A stretch of DNA of 7,891 bases from Erysipelotrichaceae bacterium (GTDB taxonomy: Bacteria; Bacillota_I; Bacilli_A; Erysipelotrichales; Erysipelotrichaceae), in contig CAAEVI010000053.1 of the NCBI GenBank assembly GCA_900759455.1, positions 1 to 7,891 on the forward strand, given 5' to 3'. The translations under genes were made by a program, and so were the position numbers. The notes under the pieces were generated by a model. That model did not search any database, was not told where the DNA came from, and saw only the letters and a list, made by a program, of their open reading frames with translations. Within the stretch, counting starts at the first letter, position 1. Each line of letters starts with the position of its first letter. Positions 1 through 7,387 of this stretch are shown here, piece by piece.

Positions 1-32
1 ATGATAGGATAAAGCTCCAAGGATGTGAAAAT

Positions 33-2348
33 GTGAGAAATCAAGACAGAAATAATGGTGTTAGAGAAAAAATGACGACAGGATCTTTTCATTCACAGGA
101 TGTACTTACTGCAAAAGAGGAATTACTATATCTTGTGAAAAGTGAAGGGCTGAATCTCGTTTTGACAGAAATAGAAAATGAATTTACAGAGCAAAAATAT
201 TCGTTAGATGTATTGCTTGCAAAGTTTAAATCGTTTTATAAAACGGGAATGTCTTCAAAAGAAGCACTGAAAATGCTGATGAAAGCAGCAAACGAATTAA
301 TCGATAAGGAAAGCGGGCAATGGGAAATGATTTCTGCGCGTTTCTTGAGCTATGAGATCGATCAAAGCATCAACGAGCGCATGAAAAAAGAGGGAGTCAG
401 CAGTTTTTACGAAAAAATCGCAGCATTGACAAAGCAGGGGTATTATGGAAAATATCTGCTTGAGCATTATCGGTCTTTTGAAATCGATGAACTGGAAAGT
501 TATCTTGATTTTTCACGAGATCGATTATTTACTTATAGTGCCCTCGAGCTGATCATGAAGCGTTATCTTATCCAGGATCATCAGCGGCGAATTATTGAAA
601 AACCGCAGGAAATGTTTATGCTCATTGCAATGCATCTGGCAATGAATGAAAAGGATAAGGTCGGCTGGGCAAAAAAATTTTATGATGTTTTAAGCAGGCT
701 GAAAGCAACCATGGCAACGCCGACTCTTTCTAATGCGAGAAAACCGCATCACCAGATGAGCTCGTGTTTTATTGATACTGTCGATGATTCGCTTGCAGGT
801 ATTTATAAAAGCATCGATAACTTTGCCAAGGTATCGAAAAACGGCGGCGGAATGGGATTATATTTAGGAAAGGTTCGGGCAAGCGGAAGCAGTATCCGCG
901 GTTTTGAAGGGGCCGCAGGCGGTGTCATTCGCTGGATCAAACTAATTAATGATACAGCCGTTGCGGTAGACCAACTGGGCGTGCGGCAGGGCGCAGCTGC
1001 AGTATATCTGGATGCATGGCATCGTGATCTACCTGAGTTTCTGCAGTTAAAAACAAATAACGGTGATGACCGCATGAAAGCTCATGATATATTTCCGGCA
1101 ATCTGTTACCCGAATCTGTTTTGGGAAATGGCCGCTGAAAACCTTGACGCACCATGGCATATGATGTGTCCGCATGAAATATATGAAGTAAAGGGATATC
1201 ATCTGGAAGATTACTTCGGTGAAGAATGGAAAGAAAAGTATGCAGAATGTGTGCATGATGAACGTATTGTAAAACGAACGATGACGGTGAAAGAAATCAT
1301 CCGTCTGATCATAAAATCGCTGGTTGAAACAGGCACACCGTTTACATTTAACAGAGATCATGTCAATCGTATGAATCCTAATGCTCACGCAGGAATTATT
1401 TATTCCAGCAATCTTTGTACCGAGATTGCCCAGAATATGAGTCCGATGAAAATTCAACCTAGTGAAGTGCTGGATATTGACGGTAATGCTGTGGTTGTTG
1501 AAAGAACTTTCCCAGGGGATTTCGTTGTTTGCAATCTTGCCTCTCTGACTTTATCCAGACTGGACATCTCCTCGGATATGGACCTTGAAGACACCATTTA
1601 TACTGTGGTTCGCGCATTGGATAACGTTATTGATTTAAATTACTATCCGGTTCCTTATGCGGAAATTACGAATCATAAGTATCGTTCGATAGGACTGGGA
1701 ACAAGCGGATATCATCATATGCTCGTTAAGCAGGGGATTGTTTTTGAAAGCGAGAATCATCTGAAGCTGGTTGATGAGCTTTACGAAAAAATTAATTATT
1801 ATGCATTGAAGGCATCTTGTGCACTGGCAAAGGAAAAAGGAGCATACTCTTTGTTTAAAGGCAGTGATTATGATAGTGGTGAATATTTCGAGAAACGAAG
1901 ATACAGTGATCAGAAATGGAAAGCGTTAAGAGAAGATATCCAGCGTTTCGGTTTGCGAAACGGATATATCATGGCCGTAGCACCGACCAGTTCTACCTCG
2001 ATCATTGCCGGCACTACTGCGGCGGTCGATCCTGTCTTGAAAAAGACTTTTATCGAAGAAAAGAAAGGCAGCATGATCATTCGGGTTGCCCCTGATTTAA
2101 ATATGAATACGTTCTGGCTTTATAAAGATGCGCATCGAATCGATCAAACATGGATCGTTAAAGCCGCCGGTATCAGGCAAAGACATATTGATCAGGCACA
2201 GTCAGTGAATCTCTATATCAATAATGAATACACATTTCGGAAATTGTTGAATCTCTATATAGAAGCTTGGAAAAGCGGAGTGAAAACTTTATATTATGTT
2301 CGAAGTCAGTCACTGGAAGTTGAGGAATGTGAGTCATGCAGTGCATAG
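33..2348 (+). CDS. nrdA: Ribonucleoside-diphosphate reductase, large (alpha) subunit; 5' end uncertain
   Basis: Catalytic subunit of an aerobic class I ribonucleotide reductase, converting ribonucleoside diphosphates to deoxyribonucleotides in the cytosol with the small subunit encoded next. Numbered from GTG 33, the family residues are all visible: C245 in SSCF and C500 in VVCNLAS (redox pair), N460-C462-E464 in SNLCTEI (thiyl radical and active site), Y754-Y755 in TLYYVRS (radical transfer) and the C-terminal C766-x2-C769 pair that re-reduces the active site. GTG 33 has AAGGA 9 bases upstream; ATG 72 (residue 14) is an alternative with a poorer site. The frame has no stop back to base 3, so the true start could lie outside the window. 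The first ~90 residues resemble the N-terminal large-subunit domain, but I see no KRDG-type ATP-cone start, so overall-activity allostery may be absent. nrdB follows 55 bases later. Function is near certain; only the start is in doubt. Confidence 0.95.
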   Translation: MRNQDRNNGVREKMTTGSFHSQDVLTAKEELLYLVKSEGLNLVLTEIENEFTEQKYSLDVLLAKFKSFYKTGMSSKEALKMLMKAANELIDKESGQWEMISARFLSYEIDQSINERMKKEGVSSFYEKIAALTKQGYYGKYLLEHYRSFEIDELESYLDFSRDRLFTYSALELIMKRYLIQDHQRRIIEKPQEMFMLIAMHLAMNEKDKVGWAKKFYDVLSRLKATMATPTLSNARKPHHQMSSCFIDTVDDSLAGIYKSIDNFAKVSKNGGGMGLYLGKVRASGSSIRGFEGAAGGVIRWIKLINDTAVAVDQLGVRQGAAAVYLDAWHRDLPEFLQLKTNNGDDRMKAHDIFPAICYPNLFWEMAAENLDAPWHMMCPHEIYEVKGYHLEDYFGEEWKEKYAECVHDERIVKRTMTVKEIIRLIIKSLVETGTPFTFNRDHVNRMNPNAHAGIIYSSNLCTEIAQNMSPMKIQPSEVLDIDGNAVVVERTFPGDFVVCNLASLTLSRLDISSDMDLEDTIYTVVRALDNVIDLNYYPVPYAEITNHKYRSIGLGTSGYHHMLVKQGIVFESENHLKLVDELYEKINYYALKASCALAKEKGAYSLFKGSDYDSGEYFEKRRYSDQKWKALREDIQRFGLRNGYIMAVAPTSSTSIIAGTTAAVDPVLKKTFIEEKKGSMIIRVAPDLNMNTFWLYKDAHRIDQTWIVKAAGIRQRHIDQAQSVNLYINNEYTFRKLLNLYIEAWKSGVKTLYYVRSQSLEVEECESCSA

Positions 2349-2403
2349 CTATATTTGGATAAAGACAGACAACGGTTATGAAAGCAGAAAGCGGGAATGT
2401 TTT

Positions 2404-3444
2404 ATGGAAATGAATAAAAAAGCTCTTTTTAATGCGGACGGCGACATTGAGGTCGGGAAACGAAAAATTATCAACGGCAATACTACAAATCTGAACGATT
2501 TCAACAATATGAAATACAAATGGGTCAGTGACTGGTACCGTCAGGCAATGAATAATTTCTGGATTCCGGAAGAAATCAACTTGACACAGGATCTTCAGGA
2601 CTATCGTCTTTTAAGCAATGCGGAACGCTCCGCCTATGATAAGATCTTGTCTTTCCTTGTTTTTCTTGATTCGATCCAAACTGCTAATTTGCCTAACATC
2701 GGCGATTTCGTCACAGCGAATGAAATCAATCTGTGTCTGACTATTCAGTCATTTCAGGAAGCTGTGCATTCGCAAAGTTACAGTTATATGCTGGATACGA
2801 TTTGTTCTCCGGCAAAAAGAGATGAAATTCTTTATCAATGGAAATACGATGAACATTTGTTCAAACGTAATCAGTTTATTGGCGAGCAGTATAATTCATT
2901 TCTAGAGTGCACGGATGCATTTAATTTTGTAAAGACGCTAATCGCAAATTATGTTCTGGAAGGAATTTATTTTTATTCAGGATTTATGTTCTTTTATAAT
3001 TTAGGACGAATGGGGAAGATGTCTGGTTCGGTGCAGGAAATTCGTTATATCAACAGAGATGAAAATCTTCATTTATGGCTGTTTCGCAATATCATCCAGG
3101 AATTGCAGAAGGAAGAGCCATTGCTTTTCACACCGGAAAAAGTTGAAGTTTACCGTTCTATGCTGAAACGAGGCGTTGAGGAGGAAATTGCCTGGGCACA
3201 ATATGTTCTTTCGGACCGCATCGAGGGACTGAGTCAGCAAATGATCGAGGAATATATACGATATCTGGGAAATCTCCGATCCACTGCCATTCATTTTGGA
3301 ATTCTGTATGAAGGCTTTGAAAAAGAGCCGGAATCAATGAAATGGGTAAATGCCTACAGCAATCCCAATAATATCAAAACTGATTTCTTTGAAGCAAAAT
3401 CCTCTGCATATGCAAAGTCGGGCGCGATCATCGATGATCTGTAA
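2404..3444 (+). CDS. nrdB: Ribonucleoside-diphosphate reductase, small (beta) subunit, tyrosyl-radical type
   Basis: Radical-generating subunit of the class I reductase; it holds the dimetal centre and stable tyrosyl radical and passes the radical to NrdA. From ATG 2404 it is 346 residues, the usual length. Metal ligands are visible: D89 (FLVFLDSIQ), E119 and H122 (FQEAVHSQSY), E186 (YVLEGIYF), E220 and H223 (RDENLHLWL). The radical tyrosine Y126 is present, which argues against the Tyr-less class Ic. The acidic C-terminal tail (AIIDDL) fits the peptide that docks on the alpha subunit. The frame is open back to ATG 2296 inside nrdA, but those extra 36 residues do not resemble the family. GCGGGAA at 2391-2397 is a modest ribosome site for 2404; ATG 2410 is a minor alternative. 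No nrdI or nrdH is seen here, so class Ia is favoured over Ib, though genes outside the window could change that. Confidence 0.96.
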   Translation: MEMNKKALFNADGDIEVGKRKIINGNTTNLNDFNNMKYKWVSDWYRQAMNNFWIPEEINLTQDLQDYRLLSNAERSAYDKILSFLVFLDSIQTANLPNIGDFVTANEINLCLTIQSFQEAVHSQSYSYMLDTICSPAKRDEILYQWKYDEHLFKRNQFIGEQYNSFLECTDAFNFVKTLIANYVLEGIYFYSGFMFFYNLGRMGKMSGSVQEIRYINRDENLHLWLFRNIIQELQKEEPLLFTPEKVEVYRSMLKRGVEEEIAWAQYVLSDRIEGLSQQMIEEYIRYLGNLRSTAIHFGILYEGFEKEPESMKWVNAYSNPNNIKTDFFEAKSSAYAKSGAIIDDL

Positions 3445-3472
3445 ACAGGGAAAACTAAATATTTTCATGTAT

Positions 3473-3486
3473 TTGAAAGGTTTCAA
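3473..3486. repeat. Short inverted repeat just upstream of the tyrS promoter
   Basis: TTGAAA-GG-TTTCAA: perfect 6-bp arms around 2 bases, ending one base before the -35 box. No T run follows, so it is not a terminator. It could be a protein-binding site or chance in AT-rich DNA. A similar TTTGAA/TTCAAA repeat lies at 5067-5083, after tyrS. Confidence 0.4.
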
Positions 3487-3487
3487 G

Positions 3488-3515
3488 TTGTACTTTTCAT
3501 AAAATCAGTTATAAT
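3488..3515 (+). promoter_or_regulatory. Sigma-A-type promoter of the T-box/tyrS unit
   Basis: -35 TTGTAC at 3488-3493 and a consensus -10 TATAAT at 3510-3515, separated by 16 bases. Transcription would begin near 3522, just upstream of the first paired segment of the T-box leader, as expected for this arrangement. Confidence 0.8.
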
Positions 3516-3521
3516 ATATAC

Positions 3522-3731
3522 ATCGGCAATGAAAAGAAAGAGTATATATGGGAACTGTTTAGAGAGTGTTCGGTTGCTGAAAGAACATCAGGGAACATAT
3601 AGAATACACCTTGGAGCTGCTTTCAGGAAAAGGAAAGCCGTTTATCCTCGTTACGGATTTGAGCGCGCCGTTGTAAAATGGCGAAATAAGGTGGTACCGC
3701 GTGAACAACGTCCTTATAGGGACGTTTTTTT
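3522..3731 (+). ncRNA. Tyrosine T-box riboswitch (tyrS leader)
   Basis: Untranslated leader that senses uncharged tRNA-Tyr and permits read-through into tyrS. Stem I landmarks are in order: AGTA at 3541-3544 (specifier-loop E motif) opposite GAA at 3602-3604, helix TATATG 3545-3550 with CATATA 3596-3601, AGAGAG at 3561-3566, and a distal GTTC/GAAC hairpin with a GGTTGCTGAAAG-type loop near 3572-3583. The specifier codon is TAC (Tyr) at 3605-3607, followed by a purine as usual. The T-box AAGGTGGTACCGCG is at 3688-3701; its TGGT bulge (3692-3695) would pair with the ACCA end of tRNA-Tyr, whose discriminator base is A. AAGG 3688-3691 can pair with CCTT 3712-3715 to form the antiterminator, excluding the terminator. 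This fills the 313-base gap between nrdB and tyrS; an open frame across it (3529-3756) is not a gene. Confidence 0.96.
3707..3731 (+). terminator. Regulated intrinsic terminator of the tyrS T-box
   Basis: AACGTCC (3707-3713) pairs with GGACGTT (3720-3726), and a run of seven T ends at 3731. The left arm overlaps the antiterminator strand, giving the mutually exclusive folds that define T-box attenuation. Confidence 0.93.
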
Positions 3732-3757
3732 ATTGTCAAAGAAGGAGAATATGTGAG

Positions 3758-4999
3758 ATGAAAATGACTTTATTTGAAGAATTAAAATGGCGGGGACTGA
3801 TCGATAATGTAACTAGTCCTGATCTGGAGCAAAAATTGAATGAAGGCGGAATGACTTTTTATATTGGCACTGATCCAACGGCAGACAGTATGCATATCGG
3901 TCATTTTTCCAGTTTATTAACTGCTAAACGTTTGGCTGATCATGGACACCATCCGCTGATGCTGGTTGGCGGAGCAACCGGTTTTATCGGTGATCCGAAA
4001 GCAAGCGGCGAACGAAACATGCTGACAAAAGAAGTTCTTGAGCATAATTATCATGCTTTGCATGAGCAGATCAGCAGAGTGTTCGGTTTTGAAATGGTAA
4101 ATAACCTAGACTGGACCAAAGACATTACGATCATCGATTTTCTTCGTGACTATGGCAAGTTCTTTAATGTCAGCTATATGATTAACAAAGAAACGGTTAA
4201 ACGCCGTCTTGAAACCGGCATCAGTTATACAGAATTTTCTTACATGATCCTGCAGTCTCTTGATTTCCTGCATTTATATGAAGAAAAGAATTGTACTTTA
4301 CAGCTTGGCGGACAGGATCAGTGGGGAAACATCACATCCGGTTTGGAGCTGATTCGCAAAAAACACGGGGCAGATGTTGAATGTTATGGTCTTACTATGC
4401 CTTTGATTACAAAGGCCGACGGAACAAAATTTGGAAAGAGCGAATCCGGAACAATCTGGCTGGATGCAAAGAAAACTTCTCCATATGAAATGTACCAGTT
4501 CCTTGTAAACTCCGAAGATGCAAAGGTCATTGAGTATCTGAAGCGTTTCACTTTCCTGGATAAAGAAGAAATTGATCGTCTTGAAGAATGTGTCGCAACA
4601 CAGCCGCATCTTCGTGAAGCACAGAAAGCACTTGCCAAAGAAGTTGTGACTTTCCTGCACGGAGAGGATGCTTATCAGACTGCTTTGAATATTACGAACG
4701 CGTTGTTTAAGGGAAGCATTCTTGATCTCAATGCGGAAGAACAGCGTGCTGCTCTTCAATCAATGGAAAAACGTACGCTCGATCAGGCAATGGATCTCGC
4801 TTCAATGCTTGTGTCAACAGGAATTGCATCCAGCAAGCGCGAAGCCAGAGAATGGATCAAGAGCGGCTCTATTCAGATCAACGGGGAACGTGTAAAAGAG
4901 GAGACTGCAATGATTGATGCAGATAAGGTTCTGGTTGATAATCTGATGTTAGTGAAACGCGGAAAAAGAAACTATTATGTAATTTCTTTCGAAAAATAA
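3758..4999 (+). CDS. tyrS: Tyrosyl-tRNA synthetase
   Basis: Cytosolic class I aminoacyl-tRNA synthetase that charges tRNA-Tyr. From ATG 3758 it is 413 residues, normal for bacterial TyrRS. The Rossmann-fold catalytic domain has Y35 and D38 in FYIGTDPT, the HIGH motif exactly at 46-49, YTEF near 157-160, GGQDQWGN at 184-191 (tyrosine pocket) and KFGKS at 224-228 as the KMSKS loop. A C-terminal S4 RNA-binding domain spans about 345-405 (STGIASSKREAREWI, then NGERV). The start is set by GAAGGAG at 3741-3747, 10 bases upstream; the open frame reaches back into the leader, and ATG 3764 would be too far from that site. It stands alone between its T-box leader and a strong terminator, so expression should follow tRNA-Tyr charging. 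No odd residues are seen. Confidence 0.98.
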   Translation: MKMTLFEELKWRGLIDNVTSPDLEQKLNEGGMTFYIGTDPTADSMHIGHFSSLLTAKRLADHGHHPLMLVGGATGFIGDPKASGERNMLTKEVLEHNYHALHEQISRVFGFEMVNNLDWTKDITIIDFLRDYGKFFNVSYMINKETVKRRLETGISYTEFSYMILQSLDFLHLYEEKNCTLQLGGQDQWGNITSGLELIRKKHGADVECYGLTMPLITKADGTKFGKSESGTIWLDAKKTSPYEMYQFLVNSEDAKVIEYLKRFTFLDKEEIDRLEECVATQPHLREAQKALAKEVVTFLHGEDAYQTALNITNALFKGSILDLNAEEQRAALQSMEKRTLDQAMDLASMLVSTGIASSKREAREWIKSGSIQINGERVKEETAMIDADKVLVDNLMLVKRGKRNYYVISFEK

Positions 5000-5027
5000 A
5001 TTGTCGTGCATTTTATAGTTGAATGGA

Positions 5028-5069
5028 GGATGTTTCTCTGTAAATGAATCAGAGGACATCCTTTTTTTT
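5028..5069 (+). terminator. Strong intrinsic terminator after tyrS
   Basis: GGATGT (5028-5033) pairs with ACATCC (5056-5061), and CTCTG (5036-5040) with CAGAG (5050-5054) inside it, with a small internal loop and a 9-base hairpin loop. Eight T follow (5062-5069). It separates the tyrS unit from the dipicolinate operon and makes ATG 5044, which lies in the loop, an implausible start. Confidence 0.93.
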
Positions 5070-5083
5070 GAAAGATCTTCAAA
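5067..5083. repeat. Short inverted repeat after the tyrS terminator
   Basis: TTTGAA (5067-5072) and TTCAAA (5078-5083) form perfect 6-bp arms around AGATC, starting in the terminator T run. It resembles the repeat at 3473-3486. Role unknown; it may be coincidence. Confidence 0.3.
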
Positions 5084-5121
5084 TTAGGATTAAGAAATCA
5101 GTCCCTGTTCGTTCAGTCATT

Positions 5122-5130
5122 CATAGTATG
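5122..5130 (+). promoter_or_regulatory. Possible sporulation-type -10 element before dpaA
   Basis: CATAGTATG resembles the CATA-start -10 boxes used by sigma-E, sigma-K and sigma-G (sigma-K consensus CATAnnnTA, one mismatch). I could not find a matching -35 at the right distance, and transcription would start at about the ribosome site (5136-5144). This is only a candidate; sigma-K control is known for the Bacillus dpa operon, which is why I looked. Confidence 0.25.
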
Positions 5131-5148
5131 GAGCGAAGGGGGAGAATC

Positions 5149-5919
5149 ATGATTATTTCTGTATGGGGAACAGAACGGCGGATGGAAGAAGCGCGCCATC
5201 TGCTCCGTCAAAGGCACTGCTGTATTCCGATCAGTGAGTTATCAGACTTTGACTTGTCAAAAATCGATGTGATTTTGTTGCCGACACATGGAATTCAGGG
5301 AAGCAAAGGGAATTACATGAATAAAAAATTATTGCCTCTTCCTGATGATTTTTGGGAGTGTCTGCGTGATGACTGCCTGATCATTTGCGGTCAGCCAAAT
5401 GCTTTTTTGAATTCAAGGCCTCAACCGAAGAAGTACTATTTATCAGACGAGCGCTACCTTGCTGTGAATTCACGGCTGACAGCGCAGGGAACACTGTACT
5501 TTGTGCTGGATCAGGCAGACCGCATATTGACTGAAATGACTGTGGATATAATGGGGAAAGGGCACTGCGGGATTGAAATAGGAGAGCTTTTGCGTGGATT
5601 GGGAATGAACGTCCGCTATATCCGTCATGCGCAAGCAAATAAGTCTAAAAACGAATATACATTGCAGGATTACAAGCAGATGACGCCAGGCGATTTCGTG
5701 ATCATATGCACACCCGTACCTGTTCTTGATGAAGATATCGTAAAAAGCTGGAATCGTCAGGTCCGCATCATTGATATCAGCGGCGTACACAAAGATGATG
5801 AGCGTTTAAGATCACATCCGTTCACCTATATCAGAGCAGGCAACCTGCCGGAACAGTTCTGCTGGAAAACAAGTGGGAAAGCAATTTATGAATTTGCGGA
5901 AAGGGTGATGAAAGAGTGA
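5149..5919 (+). CDS. dpaA: Dipicolinate synthase subunit A (SpoVFA/DpaA-like), divergent
   Basis: NAD(P)-binding subunit of dipicolinate synthase, which with DpaB oxidises the DapA product (or its dehydrated form) to dipicolinic acid for the spore core; it acts in the mother cell in Bacillus. From ATG 5149 it has 256 residues, shorter than the ~297 of B. subtilis SpoVFA. The match comes from family landmarks: an N-terminal GTERRMEE in place of the usual GGDxR segment, NSRLTAQGTLYFVL at 107-120 (B. subtilis NSIPTVEGTIMLA), then a dinucleotide-binding GKGHCG at 136-141 and LRGLGMNVRY, and a C-terminal GNLPEQFCWKTSG (family PGLPGIVAPKTAG). The start is chosen for AAGGGGGAG at 5136-5144; the open frame back to 5044 runs through the terminator and is rejected. 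It overlaps dpaB by GTGA. Identity rests heavily on the convincing dpaB neighbour; on its own the similarity is weak. Confidence 0.85.
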   Translation: MIISVWGTERRMEEARHLLRQRHCCIPISELSDFDLSKIDVILLPTHGIQGSKGNYMNKKLLPLPDDFWECLRDDCLIICGQPNAFLNSRPQPKKYYLSDERYLAVNSRLTAQGTLYFVLDQADRILTEMTVDIMGKGHCGIEIGELLRGLGMNVRYIRHAQANKSKNEYTLQDYKQMTPGDFVIICTPVPVLDEDIVKSWNRQVRIIDISGVHKDDERLRSHPFTYIRAGNLPEQFCWKTSGKAIYEFAERVMKE

Positions 5920-6497
5920 AGAAAAAGCAGATTTTGATCGGGGTTTGCGGATCATTCTGTAATCATGCACGGGTGCTTGAAGAGTTTAAAAAACTGACTG
6001 AAGATTATGATCTTCATTTTGTAATAAGTGAACAAGTAGCTTCCACTAGTACACGCTTTTTTGAAAAATCATCTTTCCATCAGCTGCTTCAGTCGTTGAG
6101 CAACACTGAGATCATAAAGACCATTTGCGACAGTGAACCAATCGGTCCCCGCAATATTTATGATTTGATGATGATTGCTCCGGCAACGGCGACAACCATC
6201 GGAAAGCTGGCAAACGGAATTTATGACAGCAGCGTAACACTCGCCGTCAAAGCAATGCAACGAAACAGCAAACCAATTTTGATTGGTCTGTCGAGCAATG
6301 ATTTTATCGGCATAACCGGGGCAAATCTTTTAAATTATTCCAGAGGAAAGAATATTTTTCTGCTTCCTATGTACCAGGATGATATCCGGCAAAAGCCATT
6401 GAGCATGACATCATGTTTTGAACTGATGAAAGAAGGAATCGAGGCAGCCCTGGAAGGAAGGCAGCTGCAGCCGATCTTCAGGGAGAAGAAGCAATGA
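5916..6497 (+). CDS. dpaB: Dipicolinate synthase subunit B (SpoVFB/DpaB), flavoprotein
   Basis: Flavoprotein-fold subunit of dipicolinate synthase. At 193 residues it matches the family length of about 200. Landmarks shared with B. subtilis SpoVFB in the same order are: glycine loop GVCGSFCNH at 9-17, TSTRFFE at 44-50 (TNTRFGE), EPIGPRNIYDLMMIAP at 74-89 (EPLGPKLPLDCMVIAP), KLANGIYDS at 97-105, AVKAMQRNSKPILIG at 110-124, SSNDFIGITGANL at 126-138, KNIFLLPMYQDD at 145-156 and a final LQPI. The GTG start at 5916 overlaps the dpaA stop (GTGA), and GGTGAT at 5904-5909 can serve as ribosome site; no better ATG exists. It also overlaps dapA by ATGA. Translational coupling of three pathway genes suggests balanced synthesis. 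Confidence 0.94.
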   Translation: MKKKQILIGVCGSFCNHARVLEEFKKLTEDYDLHFVISEQVASTSTRFFEKSSFHQLLQSLSNTEIIKTICDSEPIGPRNIYDLMMIAPATATTIGKLANGIYDSSVTLAVKAMQRNSKPILIGLSSNDFIGITGANLLNYSRGKNIFLLPMYQDDIRQKPLSMTSCFELMKEGIEAALEGRQLQPIFREKKQ

Positions 6498-7369
6498 AGA
6501 AAAAGATACTGACGGCATTGATCACCCCGTTTGATAATGACTTTCATATTGATTTTCCGGCATTGCAATCAATAATAAAGCAGCAAATGGATAACGGGGC
6601 TGATGGTTTTATTGTATGTGGTACAACATCGGAAGCACCAACATTAACGATGGATGAACAAACGGAAATCATTGAAACTGTCCTTTCGATGACAAAGGGT
6701 AATTACCTTGTTTACGCCGGAGCCGGGACCAATTGTACAGCAACGACAATAAGCAATATCCATGCATGGAATCATTTTGATTTAGACGGTTATCTTTTGA
6801 CAACACCTTACTATAACCGTCCAAGTGAGGAAGGGTTATATCATCATTTTGCGTTGGCTGCTGCATCAACCGATAAAGAAATCATGCTCTATCACATTCC
6901 TTCAAGAACGGCAAGTTCTATTTCACTTTCACTGGCAAAGCGACTGGTCAAAGATTGTCCGAATATACGATCGATCAAATATGCAGATGCAGATTATCAT
7001 TCTATGCTGCAGATCAAAGAACAAGATCCTGCAATAGCATTATACAGTGGAGATGACATTTCCTGTATTCAGGCAATGAAAGATGGGATGGATGGTGTGA
7101 TTTCTGTCATGTCCCATATTGTTTTACCGGCGATGCGTCAAACACTCGATCAAGATCTCCTTTATATGGAAGACGACCTTTGTCAGCTTGCCCGATACTG
7201 TTTTATTGAATCATCTCCGGCTCCTGTGAAATATATGCTCGCAGAAAAACAATGTTGCCGCAATATCCTGCGTCTGCCGATGTATGAAGTAAAGTGTGAA
7301 ACAAAAAGAATTTTAAAAGAACAGGCAATGCCATTGATTGACAAAATTAATAACAGGTTGCAGGTATGA
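6494..7369 (+). CDS. dapA: 4-hydroxy-tetrahydrodipicolinate synthase (DapA family)
   Basis: TIM-barrel, Schiff-base aldolase condensing pyruvate with aspartate semialdehyde; the product feeds both lysine/diaminopimelate and dipicolinate. Length is 291, the family norm. Catalytic residues fall almost on E. coli numbering: T44-T45 (CGTTSEAPT), Y106-Y107 (TPYYNRP), Y133 and R138 (YHIPSRT), Schiff-base lysine K162 (RSIKYADAD), G186-D187-D188 (SGDD), and GVISV at 201-205. Oddities: the usual GTTGE is GTTSE, and the residues after the lysine are YADAD rather than EATG, so this may be a paralogue diverged for sporulation. It starts with ATGA overlapping dpaB, with GGGAG at 6481-6485. The neighbours argue that it supplies the DPA synthase, whereas the related Bacillus operon also carries asd and dapG, which are absent here. 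A different pyruvate-aldolase specificity cannot be excluded but is unlikely beside dpaAB. Confidence 0.9.
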   Translation: MKKKILTALITPFDNDFHIDFPALQSIIKQQMDNGADGFIVCGTTSEAPTLTMDEQTEIIETVLSMTKGNYLVYAGAGTNCTATTISNIHAWNHFDLDGYLLTTPYYNRPSEEGLYHHFALAAASTDKEIMLYHIPSRTASSISLSLAKRLVKDCPNIRSIKYADADYHSMLQIKEQDPAIALYSGDDISCIQAMKDGMDGVISVMSHIVLPAMRQTLDQDLLYMEDDLCQLARYCFIESSPAPVKYMLAEKQCCRNILRLPMYEVKCETKRILKEQAMPLIDKINNRLQV

Positions 7370-7387
7370 TCTATATGGTGATCCGTT

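Noticed and set aside
803..1457. Overlapping open frames on the minus strand within nrdA
   Set aside because: They lie opposite conserved NrdA catalytic segments, have low-complexity or unfamiliar translations and no ribosome sites.
2296..2403. N-terminal extension of nrdB overlapping nrdA
   Set aside because: The translation over this part is the nrdA end read in another frame; NrdB homologues begin near residue 37 of the open frame.
3445..3487. Terminator for nrdB
   Set aside because: Only weak A/T pairing (GAAAA with TTTTC) and a 6-bp inverted repeat without a T run; not enough to call.
3529..3756. 75-codon open frame between nrdB and tyrS
   Set aside because: It lies wholly inside the T-box leader, including the T-box motif and terminator, has no ribosome site, and its translation resembles no family.
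4298..4759. 153-codon minus-strand open frame within tyrS
   Set aside because: Antisense to the conserved GGQDQWGN and KFGKS segments of TyrRS, with no promoter or ribosome site seen.
5044..5148. N-terminal extension of dpaA from ATG 5044
   Set aside because: The start is in the loop of the tyrS terminator, has no ribosome site, and the extra 35 residues do not resemble the DpaA N-terminus; ATG 5149 has AAGGGGGAG.
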